DNA from: Streptomyces daqingensis | Lineage (GTDB): Bacteria > Actinomycetota > Actinomycetes > Streptomycetales > Streptomycetaceae | Reading direction: 5' to 3' | Length of the DNA: 64,000 nt | Assembly: GCF_014645895.1 (NCBI RefSeq) | Contig: NZ_BMMP01000015.1 | Coordinates: forward strand, 124,001-188,000 | Part shown: positions 32,347-41,183 of the stretch, in pieces | How positions within the stretch are numbered: the first letter of the stretch is position 1 | How the letters are laid out: each line of letters opens with the position of its first letter | Position numbers and translations under genes: made by a program | The notes under the pieces: model-generated | Databases searched by the model: none | What the model saw: only the letters and a program-made list of their open reading frames with translations | Told to the model about the DNA's origin: nothing

Positions 32347-33510
32347 TCACGGGAAAGGGCTGTCCGCCCCCGCCGCCGCGGGCTTCGGCGCCCTTGCCGG
32401 GCAGCAGCCCACGGGGCACACGTCGTGGCTCGGTCCCAGCATTCCCATCGCGCACCGCTCCGGCTGCGCGCCACGCTCCAGCGCCGCCCGCTCCAGGACA
32501 AGTTCCCTGATCGCGGCCGTGAAACGCGGGTCCGTGCCGACCGTCGCGGAGCGCGCCACGGGCAGACCGAGTCCGGCCGCCTTGGCCGCGGCCTCCGTGT
32601 CGAGGTCGTAGAGGACCTCCATGTGGTCCGAGACGAAGCCGATCGGCACCATCACCGCCGCGGGCGCGCCCTTGTCCCGCAGCGCCTCCAGGTGGTCGCA
32701 GACGTCCGGCTCCAGCCAGGGGATCTGCGGGGGACCGCTGCGCGACTGGTAGACGAGCTCCCACTCCCGGTCCACGCCGGTCCGCTCCCGTACCGCCTCC
32801 GCCACGAGCCGGGCCGCGTCGAGGTGCTGCGCGACGTAGGCGCCCCCGTCGCCGTGCGACTCGGGCGGTCCCGACGTGTCGGCCGCGGAGACGGGGATGG
32901 AGTGGGTGGTGAACGCGAGACGGGCGCCGTCCCGCACTCCGGGGGGCAGCTCGGAGAGCGCGGCCACCACGCCGTCGGCGACGGGCTCGATGAAGCCGGG
33001 GTGGTTGAAGTAGTGCCGCAGCTTGTCGACGCGCGGCGGCTCCAGGCCCTCCGAGCGGAGCGCCTCCAGGGCCTCCGCCAGGTTCTCCCGGTACTGGCGG
33101 CAGCCCGAGTACGAGGCGTAGGCGCTGGTGACGAGCGTCAGCACGCGCCGCCGCCCGTCGTGGACCATCTCGCGCAGCGTGTCGGTGAGGTACGGCTTCC
33201 AGTTGCGGTTGCCCCAGTAGACGGGCAGGTCGACCGCCGTCGCCGAGAACTCCTCGCGCACCGCCTCCAGAAGCCGGCGGCACTGGTCGTTGATGGGGCT
33301 CACGCCCCCGAACTGGAAGTAGTGCTCGCCCACTTCGGCCAGGCGCTCCCTCGGGATGCCGCGCCCGCGGGTGACGTTCTCCAGGAACGGGACGACGTCG
33401 TCGGGCCCCTCCGGCCCGCCGAAGGACAGCAGCAGCAGGGCGTCGTAGGGGCGGGCACCGGCGGGGGGCGGCCCGTCGGCGGGGCCGGCGGCAGGGAACG
33501 CATCGGACAT
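32347..33510 (-). CDS. cpfC: Coproporphyrin III ferrochelatase
   Basis: Ferrochelatase of 387 residues; in actinobacteria it inserts iron into coproporphyrin III in the coproporphyrin-dependent haem pathway (older name hemH). LLLSFGGPEGPDDV opens the first domain, AFTTHSIP carries the catalytic His, and YQSRSGPPQIPWLEPDV and GFVSDHMEVLYDLD follow. The C-terminal tail has four Cys (CAMGMLGPSHDVCPVGCC) that in actinobacterial homologues bind a [2Fe-2S] cluster. It is divergent from an aldonolactone oxidase-type gene. Confidence 0.94.
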   Translation of the reverse strand: MSDAFPAAGPADGPPPAGARPYDALLLLSFGGPEGPDDVVPFLENVTRGRGIPRERLAEVGEHYFQFGGVSPINDQCRRLLEAVREEFSATAVDLPVYWGNRNWKPYLTDTLREMVHDGRRRVLTLVTSAYASYSGCRQYRENLAEALEALRSEGLEPPRVDKLRHYFNHPGFIEPVADGVVAALSELPPGVRDGARLAFTTHSIPVSAADTSGPPESHGDGGAYVAQHLDAARLVAEAVRERTGVDREWELVYQSRSGPPQIPWLEPDVCDHLEALRDKGAPAAVMVPIGFVSDHMEVLYDLDTEAAAKAAGLGLPVARSATVGTDPRFTAAIRELVLERAALERGAQPERCAMGMLGPSHDVCPVGCCPARAPKPAAAGADSPFP

Positions 33511-33641
33511 GCGGCGATCCTCGCATCCCGGCCGGGCGCCGGGCGGCTGCGCCCTCCCAGCCGCCCCGGTGGCAGCCCCACGTTTGCGGGCCCCACTGCG
33601 TGAGTATGATCCGATCTCATCGCGAGAGGGGACAGGCCTAG

Positions 33642-34988
33642 ATGAACGCGCAGCCGCCGAGCAGCCGTACGGCCCGCACGTCCCGCAGAGGCGGAACGAC
33701 GTGGCAGAACTGGGCGGGGAACGTCACCGCCTCTCCCGCCCGCACCGTCTCCCCCTCCTCCACCGCCGGTCTCGCCGAGGCCGTGCGGCGCGCCGCCGAG
33801 GACGGACTGAGCGTGAAGGCAGCCGGCACGGGGCACTCCTTCACGGCCGCGGCGGCCACCGAGGGGATGCTGATACGGCCTGAACACCTCGTCGGCATAC
33901 GGGAGTTGGACCGCGAGGCCCGTACCGTCACCGTGGCCGCCGGAACGCCCCTCAAGCACCTGAACGAGACGCTGGCCGCCGCCGGGCTGTCGCTGACCAA
34001 CATGGGCGACATCATGGAGCAGACGGTCTCGGGCGCCGTCAGCACCGGCACGCACGGCACCGGCCGCACCTCCGCGTCGCTGGCCGCGCAGGTCACGGGT
34101 CTGGAACTGGTGTGCGCCGACGGGTCCGTCATGCGCTGCTCGGAAGCGGAGAACGCGGACGTCTTCGCGGCCGCCCGGCTCGGGCTCGGCGCCCTGGGCG
34201 TCATCAGCGAACTCACCTTCGCGGTGGAGCCGGAGTTCCTGCTGACGGCCCGAGAAGAGCCCATGTCCTTCGATCAGGTGACGTCCGACTTCGACCAACT
34301 CGTCGCAGAGAACGAGCACTTCGAGTTCTACTGGTTCCCGCACACGGACGGCTGCAACACCAAGCGCAACAACCGCGCCGCGGGCCCCGCCCAGCCGCTG
34401 CCCCGCGTCCGTGGCTGGGTGGACGACGAACTGCTCTCCAACGGCGTCTTCCAGGCCGTCTGTTCGCTGGGTGCAGCGGCTCCGGCGGTCGTCTCCTCCA
34501 TCGCGAAGATCTCCAGCCGGGCGCTCTCGGCGCGTACGTACACCGACATCCCGTACAAAGTATTCACGACTCCGCGGCGGGTGCGTTTCGTGGAGATGGA
34601 GTACGCGCTTCCGCGAGAGGCGGCGATGGGGGCGCTGCGGGAGCTGAAGGAGCTCGTCGAGCGCTCCCGCTTCCAGGTCAGCTTCCCCGTCGAGGTGCGC
34701 ACGGCGCCCGCCGACGGAATCCCGCTCTCCACGGCGCAGGGGCGGGAGACGGCGTACGTCGCCGTGCACATGTACCGCGGCTCGCCGCACGAGGAGTACT
34801 TCACCGCCGCCGAGCGGATCATGACCGCGCACGGGGGGCGCCCGCACTGGGGCAAGCTGCACTCGCGGGACGCCGGCTACCTGGCATCGGTCTATCCGCG
34901 GTTCGAGGAGTTCGTGCGCGTCCGCGACAGGCTGGACCCGGACCGGATGTTCGCCAACGACTATCTGCGACGCGTACTGGGCGAGTGA
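33642..34988 (+). CDS. FAD-linked D-arabinono-1,4-lactone oxidase-type enzyme
   Basis: Oxidase of 448 residues in the aldonolactone oxidase/alditol oxidase group. The FAD domain (about 20-190) has AAGTGHSFTAAAA, whose His is the usual covalent flavin site, and TVSGAVSTGTHGTG. The C-terminal ALO domain ends in GRPHWGKLH, typical of the family, then LDPDRMFANDYLRRVLG. It probably oxidises a sugar lactone or polyol and makes H2O2, but the substrate is unknown. The ATG at 33642 follows a GAGAGGGG-like site. Confidence 0.85.
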   Translation: MNAQPPSSRTARTSRRGGTTWQNWAGNVTASPARTVSPSSTAGLAEAVRRAAEDGLSVKAAGTGHSFTAAAATEGMLIRPEHLVGIRELDREARTVTVAAGTPLKHLNETLAAAGLSLTNMGDIMEQTVSGAVSTGTHGTGRTSASLAAQVTGLELVCADGSVMRCSEAENADVFAAARLGLGALGVISELTFAVEPEFLLTAREEPMSFDQVTSDFDQLVAENEHFEFYWFPHTDGCNTKRNNRAAGPAQPLPRVRGWVDDELLSNGVFQAVCSLGAAAPAVVSSIAKISSRALSARTYTDIPYKVFTTPRRVRFVEMEYALPREAAMGALRELKELVERSRFQVSFPVEVRTAPADGIPLSTAQGRETAYVAVHMYRGSPHEEYFTAAERIMTAHGGRPHWGKLHSRDAGYLASVYPRFEEFVRVRDRLDPDRMFANDYLRRVLGE

Positions 34989-35544
34989 GAGCAGCCAGGG
35001 GGCGCACGCGCGGAGCCCGTTCGCCGCGAATCTGCCTCTGTCCGCCCCCGGCGCGCACACGAGCAGCTCGCGCGTGCGAAATCGTCGCCGTCACGGGGAG
35101 CTTGCCGCTCCCGTCGGCCCGCACAGCCTGTGGCGGAATCCGTTCATCGCAGGTGACCAACCGGGCAATAACCGAAGGCAAAGGTTCCGTTCCGGGCGGA
35201 TCTGTGACCCTTGCCACTCGCGAGTGGTCTTCCTAGGCTTGTCCGGACCCCAAAGTCCCTTCCCCTCGACGAACTTGAACGGCGCGGCGGCCCACCACCG
35301 TGGTCCATATGGAGTAGTGTGACGAGCCCTGGCCTCGGCTCAGGCCCGGCGCAGGCAGCACAGGTGGCGCGGACGGTCACCGTGCGTTGCGGAGTGATAA
35401 CCGTGCCGAACGGCGGTTCCGGGAAGGTCCCGGACCTCCGGGCCGGTCGGAAAGGTTGTGGCAGGTCCCAGCCGGGCAGGCCACACTCGTCCAGCGGGAG
35501 CAGCGACGCACGCGACGTCGGCAGGCACCACCCGGGAGGTACAC
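34989..35544. other. Long region upstream of sepH
   Basis: These 556 bp hold no convincing gene. A good promoter with an overlapping palindrome lies at 35211-35239, giving sepH a leader of about 300 bases. An imperfect GC inverted repeat near 35050-35080 may end the oxidase transcript. Confidence 0.55.
35211..35239 (+). promoter_or_regulatory. sepH promoter with overlapping operator palindrome
   Basis: TTGCCA (35211-35216) and TAGGCT (35234-35239) are 17 bp apart, a good match to the vegetative promoter pattern. The perfect palindrome CCACTCGCGAGTGG (35214-35227) covers part of the -35 box and the spacer, where a bound protein would block RNA polymerase. Confidence 0.65.
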
Positions 35545-36639
35545 ATGCCCGAACTGCGTGTCGTGGCCGTCAGCAACGACGGCACACGACTGGTGCTCAA
35601 AGCTGCCGACAGCACGGAATACACACTTCCGATTGATGAGCGGCTGCGCGCCGCCGTTCGCAACGACCGTGCTCGGCTCGGCCAGATCGAGATCGAGGTG
35701 GAGAGCCACCTCCGGCCCCGGGACATCCAGGCCCGTATACGGGCCGGTGCCTCCGCGGAGGAGGTCGCGCAGCTCGCCGCCATCCCCGTCGACCGTGTGC
35801 GCCGCTTCGAGGGCCCTGTGCTCGCCGAGCGTGCGTTCATGGCCGAGCGCGCCCGCAAGACGCCCGTGCGCCGTCCCGGGGAGAACGCCGGACCACACCT
35901 CGGCGAGGCCGTCAACGAGCGGCTGCTGCTGCGCGGGGCCGACCGGGACGCGGTGCACTGGGACTCCTGGCGGCGTGACGACGGCACCTGGGAGGTGCTG
36001 CTCGCCTACCGGGTCGCCGGCCAGCCGCACTCGGCGACATGGACGTACGACCCGCCGCGGCGGCTCGTCCAGGCCGTCGACGACGAGGCGCGGGCGCTCA
36101 TCGGCGAGACCGACGACACCCCGGAGCCCAGCTTCCCGTTCGTGCCGCGCATCGCCCGCCTCCCGAGGGAGCGCGGCGAGCGCAACGACCGCGGGGAGCT
36201 GGAGCCCGCGGGCTTCTCGGGCGGCGCAGGTTCCGGTGACGCCCGTCAGGCGGACGTCGAGAGCAACGACGAACCGGACTCCCTGACGAGCCTGCTGGAG
36301 GCGGTCCCCAGCTTCCGTGGCGACATGGTCGTGCCGGAGCAGCAGGGGCCCGCGGCCTCGGCCGGGCAGTCCACTGCCCCGGACGCCGGCTCCGCGACGG
36401 ACGACGAGGACGAGCCCGAGCAGCAGGAGGAGCCCGTCGAGCCGCCGGCGACGGCTGCGGGCGCCGGCTCCGCCTACGCGGACGTGCTGATGCCGCGTTC
36501 GGTCAGCGCCCACCGCGACCGTCTGAAGGGCACCACGGACCGGCAGGCGGAGGCGGACGGCGTACGTCCGGGGCGCCGTGCGGCGGTGCCCAGCTGGGAC
36601 GAGATCGTCTTCGGCACGAGGCGCAAGAAGGACTCCTGA
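35545..36639 (+). CDS. sepH: Septation protein SepH
   Basis: Protein of 364 residues with the DUF3071 N-terminal domain (about 1-165), starting MPELRVVAVSNDGTRLVLK. Inside it, IRAGASAEEVAQLAAIPVDR near 68-88 is the predicted helix-turn-helix. Known SepH binds FtsZ and promotes Z-ring assembly during sporulation and growth. A long acidic, Pro/Glu/Gln-rich linker (about 230-320) leads to the conserved C-terminal motif PSWDEIVFGTRRKK. The ATG at 35545 has GGGAGG. It is a single-gene unit with its own promoter and double terminator. Confidence 0.93.
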   Translation: MPELRVVAVSNDGTRLVLKAADSTEYTLPIDERLRAAVRNDRARLGQIEIEVESHLRPRDIQARIRAGASAEEVAQLAAIPVDRVRRFEGPVLAERAFMAERARKTPVRRPGENAGPHLGEAVNERLLLRGADRDAVHWDSWRRDDGTWEVLLAYRVAGQPHSATWTYDPPRRLVQAVDDEARALIGETDDTPEPSFPFVPRIARLPRERGERNDRGELEPAGFSGGAGSGDARQADVESNDEPDSLTSLLEAVPSFRGDMVVPEQQGPAASAGQSTAPDAGSATDDEDEPEQQEEPVEPPATAAGAGSAYADVLMPRSVSAHRDRLKGTTDRQAEADGVRPGRRAAVPSWDEIVFGTRRKKDS

Positions 36640-36669
36640 GGGGTTCCGGGGCGGGAGCCCCGGAACCTC
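36638..36669 (+). terminator. Hairpin at the sepH stop codon
   Basis: GAGG-GG-TTCCGGGGC pairs with GCCCCGGAA-CCTC around a 4-base loop, starting within the sepH stop codon. It is the first of two tandem terminators. Confidence 0.6.
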
Positions 36670-36687
36670 GGGCCTGAGCTACGCATC

Positions 36688-36728
36688 GGAGAGCCGGCCC
36701 CGGCACGTGCTGCCGGGGCCGGCTCTCC
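36688..36728. terminator. Perfect 18-bp hairpin between sepH and the sulfurtransferase gene
   Basis: The left arm begins GGAGAGCCGGCC and the right arm ends GGCCGGCTCTCC; all 18 pairs match around a 5-base loop. It lies 12 bp beyond the convergent sulfurtransferase stop and should work in both directions. Confidence 0.88.
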
Positions 36729-36740
36729 GGCGTCCTGACG

Positions 36741-37580
36741 TCAGCCGGGATCGGCGCCTGTGGCGGCGGGCCTGCCAGGGTCGGCGCTCCACTCGCTCCA
36801 GGAACCGGCGTACAGCGCCGCGTCGTAGCCCGCCACCGCCAGGGCGAGGATCTCGTGGGCGGCCGAGACCCCCGAGCCGCAGTACACGCCGACCTCGCCG
36901 TCCTGGGTGACGCCCAACGCGTCGAATCGAGCGCGGAGTTCGTCCGCGGAACGCAGAACCCCGCTCCCCTCGGCGGCGTTCTCCGAAGTCGGCGCCGAGA
37001 CCGCTCCCGGGATGTGGCCGGCGACGGGGTCGATCGGCTCCACCTCTCCCCGGTAGCGCTCGGCGGCCCGCGCGTCCAGCAGCAGGCCGCGCCTGGCGAG
37101 CGCCGCGGCGCCGTCCGCGTCGAGCAGCGGCAGCGCACCGGGCCGGGCGGTGAAGTCGCCCGGCTCCGGCGCCACGTCGCCGCTCTCCAGCGGCCCGTCC
37201 CAGGCGGCCAGACCGCCGTCCAGCACGCGCACGTCCCCGTGCCCGGCCCACCGGAGCAGCCACCATGCGCGGGCCGCCGCCCACCCCTTGCCGCCGTCGT
37301 ACACGACGACCGGACGTCCGTCGCCGACCCCGGCGCGCCGCATCGATTTCTCGAAGTGCGCCGTGTCCGGGAGGGGATGGCGGCCGCCGTCGCCAGGCGG
37401 CGCGGCGAGTTCCGTGTCGAGGTCGACGTACACGGCACCGGGAAGGTGCCCCTTCTCGTAGTCGGGGCGGCCGGGCGGTCCGCCCAGCTGCCAGCGCACG
37501 TCGAGGAGCACGGGCGGCCGCCCTTCGGAGAGTTCGCGGGCCAGGGCGGATGCGGAGGTGATGGGAGTCACGGCTGTCAT
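36741..37580 (-). CDS. Thiosulfate/3-mercaptopyruvate sulfurtransferase
   Basis: Two-domain rhodanese of 279 residues. The N-terminal domain is inactive (its loop reads YDGGKGWAAAR), while the C-terminal domain has Cys234 in the active-site loop VYCGSGVSA. The short CGSGVSA loop is more like mercaptopyruvate sulfurtransferase than thiosulfate rhodanese, where it is CRKGVT. It moves sulfane sulfur to cyanide, thiols or proteins. The ATG at 37580 is clear; the gene is divergent from a VOC protein. Confidence 0.87.
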   Translation of the reverse strand: MTAVTPITSASALARELSEGRPPVLLDVRWQLGGPPGRPDYEKGHLPGAVYVDLDTELAAPPGDGGRHPLPDTAHFEKSMRRAGVGDGRPVVVYDGGKGWAAARAWWLLRWAGHGDVRVLDGGLAAWDGPLESGDVAPEPGDFTARPGALPLLDADGAAALARRGLLLDARAAERYRGEVEPIDPVAGHIPGAVSAPTSENAAEGSGVLRSADELRARFDALGVTQDGEVGVYCGSGVSAAHEILALAVAGYDAALYAGSWSEWSADPGRPAATGADPG

Positions 37581-37761
37581 CCCGCCATTTTCGCTCAGCC
37601 GTTCCGAACAGACCGCACCGAAAAGGAATTAACCGGCGTTGTCGGGGAGCAAGGTGACCAAGGTGGTGCGAGCATGCGCAGGGGCACTGAATCCGAAGCG
37701 GCTCACAGCAGCCGACACGACGCGACCGCATCGACGACGGTCATGAGGGAGTAGAAGCCAG

Positions 37762-38574
37762 ATGGAATCAGCAGCAGTTCGCAATCCGCTCGCCAGACAG
37801 ATCCCCGGTACACCGTGCTGGGCGAGTCTTCTCGTGCACGAGCTGGCCGCAAGCCAGGAGTTCTACCACGGGTTGTTCGGCTGGGAGTTCTACTCCGGCC
37901 CGCAGCACCTGGGCCCGTACGTACGCGCCATGGTGGACGGGCGGGAAGTCGCCGGCCTGGGGGAGATCGCGGCGGGCCGGAGCCTGGACTCCGCCTGGCT
38001 GCCGTACATGGCGTGCGACGACGCGGACGCGACCGCGGGCCTGATCCGGGAACGGGGCGGCACCGTCGCCGTGGGGCCGCTGGACGCCGACGACGTGGGA
38101 CGGCTCGCCATCGCGGCGGACACCTCGGGGGCCAACTTCGGCGTGTGGCAGACCATGCCGCAGCCGGAAGGACTGAACCCGCCCGAGGAGGGCGCACCGG
38201 GTGCTCCCGTCTGGTACGAGCTCGTCACCCGCGACTCCTCGACAGCGGCCCACTTCTATCCCGCCGTCTTCGGCTACGAGCCGGCGGCGGAGGGCGGCCA
38301 GGCCGCCGCCGAGGGCGGCACCGACTACGTGACGCTGCACCTGGAGGGCAGGCCCGTGGCGGGAGTCCAGGGGGTCGGACGGGCCCTGCCCCGGGAGCGC
38401 GGACCGCACTGGAAGACGTACTTCTCCGTCGCCGACACCGACGCCACCGCGCGGCGCGTGAGCGAACTGGGCGGACGGGTGGTCCATCCCCCGCGCGACT
38501 CGCCGCACGGACGGGTGGCGACTGCCGCCGACCCGGAAGGCGCGCAGTTCAGCGTGATCGCAACCGCCGCCTAG
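37762..38574 (+). CDS. Two-domain VOC-family protein
   Basis: Protein of 270 residues with two glyoxalase-fold modules. The first opens CWASLLVHELAASQEFYHGLFGWEF near residue 19, given here as its position, and ends ANFGVWQ. The second opens PVWYELVTRDSSTAAHFYPA near 151 and ends GAQFSVI. This resembles the CFP30B-like hydrolase/oxidoreductase VOC proteins common in actinobacteria, with unknown substrates. The ATG at 37762 has a GAGGGAG-like site about 20 bp upstream; closer options were not seen. Confidence 0.8.
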   Translation: MESAAVRNPLARQIPGTPCWASLLVHELAASQEFYHGLFGWEFYSGPQHLGPYVRAMVDGREVAGLGEIAAGRSLDSAWLPYMACDDADATAGLIRERGGTVAVGPLDADDVGRLAIAADTSGANFGVWQTMPQPEGLNPPEEGAPGAPVWYELVTRDSSTAAHFYPAVFGYEPAAEGGQAAAEGGTDYVTLHLEGRPVAGVQGVGRALPRERGPHWKTYFSVADTDATARRVSELGGRVVHPPRDSPHGRVATAADPEGAQFSVIATAA

Positions 38575-38621
38575 GCGGGGGCGGTTACGCGCGTCGCGCG
38601 CCGCGCCGGCGGCGGGCCGGT

Positions 38622-39314
38622 TCACCGCGCCGAGTGGGGCGCCCTCTCCGCCTGCCGCGGCGCGGACGGCGCGTCGACGGGCAGCACGTCCGGGGACAGG
38701 GCGCCCGCCCGTGCCGCGGTCGCGGTGAGCCGGCGGCGGTGGTGGCGGCGGCACAGCACCTCGTACCCCACCTCGCCCTTGGGCTCCCCCACGTCGCCCA
38801 CGACGACCTGGGCGCCTTCGACGACCATCTTCCCGCCCACCGTGCGGGCGTTGTGGGTCGCACGGGCCCCGCACCAGCACAACGCCTCGACCTGCAGCAC
38901 CTCGATGCGGTCCGCGAGCTCCATCAGGCGCTGGGAGCCGGGGAAGAGCCGGGTGCGGAAGTCGGTGGCGATGCCGAAGGCGAAGACGTCCATGCCGAGG
39001 TCGTCGACGATGCGGGCCAGTTGGTCGATCTGGTCGGGTGTGAGGAACTGCGCCTCGTCCACGATGACGTAGTCCGTACGCCCGCCCGCGGTGAGGTGCT
39101 TGACGAGGTGGGAGTGGAAGTCGAGTCCCTCACCGGCCTCGACGGCGTCCGTGACCAGGCCGAGCCGCGAGGAGAGCCGCCCCTCCCCCGCCCGGTCGTT
39201 CCGCGTGAAGATCATGCCCTGCAGGCCGCGCGTCGAGCGGTTGTGCTCGATCTGGAGCGCCAGTGTCGACTTTCCGCAGTCCATCGTTCCGGAGAAGAAG
39301 ACCAGCTCTGGCAT
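38622..39314 (-). CDS. tdk: Thymidine kinase
   Basis: Type II thymidine kinase of 230 residues; it phosphorylates thymidine in nucleoside salvage. The P-loop GTMDCGKST spans about 9-17, the Walker B/catalytic DEAQF 86-90, and the zinc lasso uses Cys146, Cys148, Cys188 and a nearby His. The C-terminal 35 residues are Ala/Pro-rich and extra relative to the family. It is followed on the same strand by no other gene for 1 kb. Confidence 0.93.
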   Translation of the reverse strand: MPELVFFSGTMDCGKSTLALQIEHNRSTRGLQGMIFTRNDRAGEGRLSSRLGLVTDAVEAGEGLDFHSHLVKHLTAGGRTDYVIVDEAQFLTPDQIDQLARIVDDLGMDVFAFGIATDFRTRLFPGSQRLMELADRIEVLQVEALCWCGARATHNARTVGGKMVVEGAQVVVGDVGEPKGEVGYEVLCRRHHRRRLTATAARAGALSPDVLPVDAPSAPRQAERAPHSAR

Positions 39315-39377
39315 GGGGACTTCGGGCCTTTCTGCGCGTGGCGGTCGGAGCGTTGTCGCCGGCTCGGTGCGTGCGTG

Positions 39378-40571
39378 CTACGTGCGGACTTCGAGGAGCG
39401 GCACGAACTGCTCCGCGGGGGTGGCCGAACCGTGCATGCCGATCAGCGCGGACTCCTTCGGTTCGCGGTCGGTTGCCACGACGGCCGCGTTCCCGGTCAT
39501 CGCGGCGACGACGTCCCCGATGCGTGCCCGTACCCGCTCGTCGACGACCGGGCCGAACCAGCCCAGTTCGAGGGCCTCTTCACGCGACGCCACCCACGCC
39601 TGGTCCGCCAGGACCTCGCGCCACACCGAGTGGACGTCGCGTGCGGCGCCCGGGACCGCGTAAAGGTGGCGCATGCGGCCCTCACCACCGAGGAGGGCGA
39701 GCCCGGCGTTCAGCTCCCAGTCCTCGTCCACGTCGAAGCGGGCCTCTGCCGTGGCCGGCACGTCCACCATGCCGTGGTCCGCCGTGACGTACAGCGCGGA
39801 GCGGGGCGGCAGTTGCTCTGCGAGGCGCTGCGCGAGGCGGTCGACGTACATCAACTGGCCGCGCCAGGCGTCGGAGTTCATGCCGTAGCGGTGGCCGTTG
39901 GAATCCAGCTCGGCGTAGTAGGTGTAGACGAGGGCGCGGTCCGCGGCGGCCAGGCAGCCGGCGGCCTTGTCCATGCGCTCCTCGGCGCTGAGCACCCCGT
40001 GGAACGTACCGCCCGAGAGCGCGATGCGGGTCAGCGGAGTGTGCTCGAAGTGCGGCGCCGAGACCTGGCTCGCCGAGATCCCGGCGGCGTCGGCGGCCTG
40101 GAAGACGGTCGGGTACGGCTGCCACACGTACGGATCCGTCCAGGGCTGCCAGCGCAGCTGGTTCATCAGCCGGCTCGTCTCCGGGTTCCGCACCGTGTAG
40201 CCGGGCAGGCCGTGCCGCCCGGGGGGCATGCCCGTCCCCACGGACGCGAGCGACGTCGCCGTCGTCGAGGGGAACCCGGCGGTCAGGGGGGCGCCGGTGC
40301 CGTTCAGCGAGCTCGGCAGCAGCGACGTGAGGAACGGAGCCTCCTCCGGATGCGCTCGCAGCGCCTCCCAGCCCAGGCCGTCGACGAGGAACACGCAGAC
40401 GCGGTCGGCCGGTTCGAGCTCCAGAGCGGTCGTCAGGCCCCCCACGCCCTGTGCGGAGGCGATTGCGGGAAGGAGGTCCGAGAGCGACGCCTGGCCGTAG
40501 CGAGGCACGGGTGCCGAACGGGGATCCAGCGGAACGGGCTCCTGCTGATGCGCGGGGGCGGCCTGTGCCAT
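39378..40571 (-). CDS. Alkaline-phosphatase-fold nucleotide pyrophosphatase/phosphodiesterase
   Basis: Enzyme of 397 residues in the alkaline phosphatase superfamily. The metal Asp lies in VCVFLVDGLGWEAL near 58, the catalytic Thr in FPSTTATSLASVGTG near 104, and the C-terminal metal site in VTADHGMVDVP near 262. It should cleave nucleotide or phosphodiester bonds, but the substrate is unknown. The ATG at 40571 shares one base with the stop of the upstream DUF5998 gene (TGATG), so the two are coupled. Confidence 0.85.
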   Translation of the reverse strand: MAQAAPAHQQEPVPLDPRSAPVPRYGQASLSDLLPAIASAQGVGGLTTALELEPADRVCVFLVDGLGWEALRAHPEEAPFLTSLLPSSLNGTGAPLTAGFPSTTATSLASVGTGMPPGRHGLPGYTVRNPETSRLMNQLRWQPWTDPYVWQPYPTVFQAADAAGISASQVSAPHFEHTPLTRIALSGGTFHGVLSAEERMDKAAGCLAAADRALVYTYYAELDSNGHRYGMNSDAWRGQLMYVDRLAQRLAEQLPPRSALYVTADHGMVDVPATAEARFDVDEDWELNAGLALLGGEGRMRHLYAVPGAARDVHSVWREVLADQAWVASREEALELGWFGPVVDERVRARIGDVVAAMTGNAAVVATDREPKESALIGMHGSATPAEQFVPLLEVRT

Positions 40572-41155
40572 CAGGACGGGGTCACCGTGGCCTCTGACAG
40601 GGCCTGCGCGAAGGCGAGCGTCTGCCGCACCGTGTCGGGGCCGTCGGCGGCCTCGCTGACCCGCAGCGACAGGTCGTCGGCGGTGGAGGAGCCCGTGTAG
40701 CCGTGGTCCGCCTCGCAGTTGGGGTCGCCGCAGGTGGCGGGCTCCATGTCGAGCCGGGAGACCGCGCCCCAGCCGATGGTGAGCACGACCTCGCGGGGCA
40801 GCGTGCCGGCCGTGTAGGACTCGGGGTCTGCGACGACGCGGGAGAGGACGACGGAGGAGATGCGCTGGATCTTGACCGACTCGGTCGACGTCGTCGCGTA
40901 GGACGACGTGGAAGTGCCGTCGGCGGGCTGCTCGTCGGTGTGGCTGACGATGAACCGGGTGTCCGTCAGGACGAGGACCGTGACATGGCGGCGCACCTCG
41001 TTGGAGTCGAACGTCGTCTCCTGGTGCACGAGGAACGAGACGACGGGCTCGCCGCCCACCGCCGCCTCGACGGCCTCGGCCACGAGGGTCGGGTAGTAGC
41101 CACTGCGCTCGATCGCCGCGCGCAGCCCCTGCGTCGTCGTACCGGTCTTCGCCAT
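40571..41155 (-). CDS. DUF5998 protein
   Basis: Protein of 194 residues with beta-rich pattern: VVSFLVHQETTFDSNEVRRH near 40, then VLVLTDTRFIVSHTDEQ, a Ser/Thr-rich loop near 90, and a Cys pair with acidic residues, CGDPNCEADHG, near 150. The family is common next to the phosphodiesterase gene in Streptomyces; function unknown. The ATG at 41155 was chosen; an ATG three codons upstream (41164) is also possible. Confidence 0.75.
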   Translation of the reverse strand: MAKTGTTTQGLRAAIERSGYYPTLVAEAVEAAVGGEPVVSFLVHQETTFDSNEVRRHVTVLVLTDTRFIVSHTDEQPADGTSTSSYATTSTESVKIQRISSVVLSRVVADPESYTAGTLPREVVLTIGWGAVSRLDMEPATCGDPNCEADHGYTGSSTADDLSLRVSEAADGPDTVRQTLAFAQALSEATVTPS

Positions 41156-41183
41156 GCGGGCCATCCTACGGGGCCGGGTGCGT

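Noticed and set aside
31411..33603. A 730-codon open frame on the plus strand
   Set aside because: It is antisense to the IMPase and ferrochelatase genes, whose catalytic motifs are intact.
37815..40700. A 961-codon open frame on the plus strand
   Set aside because: It covers the VOC gene out of frame and runs antisense to tdk and the phosphodiesterase gene, both well supported. The translation has no family motifs.
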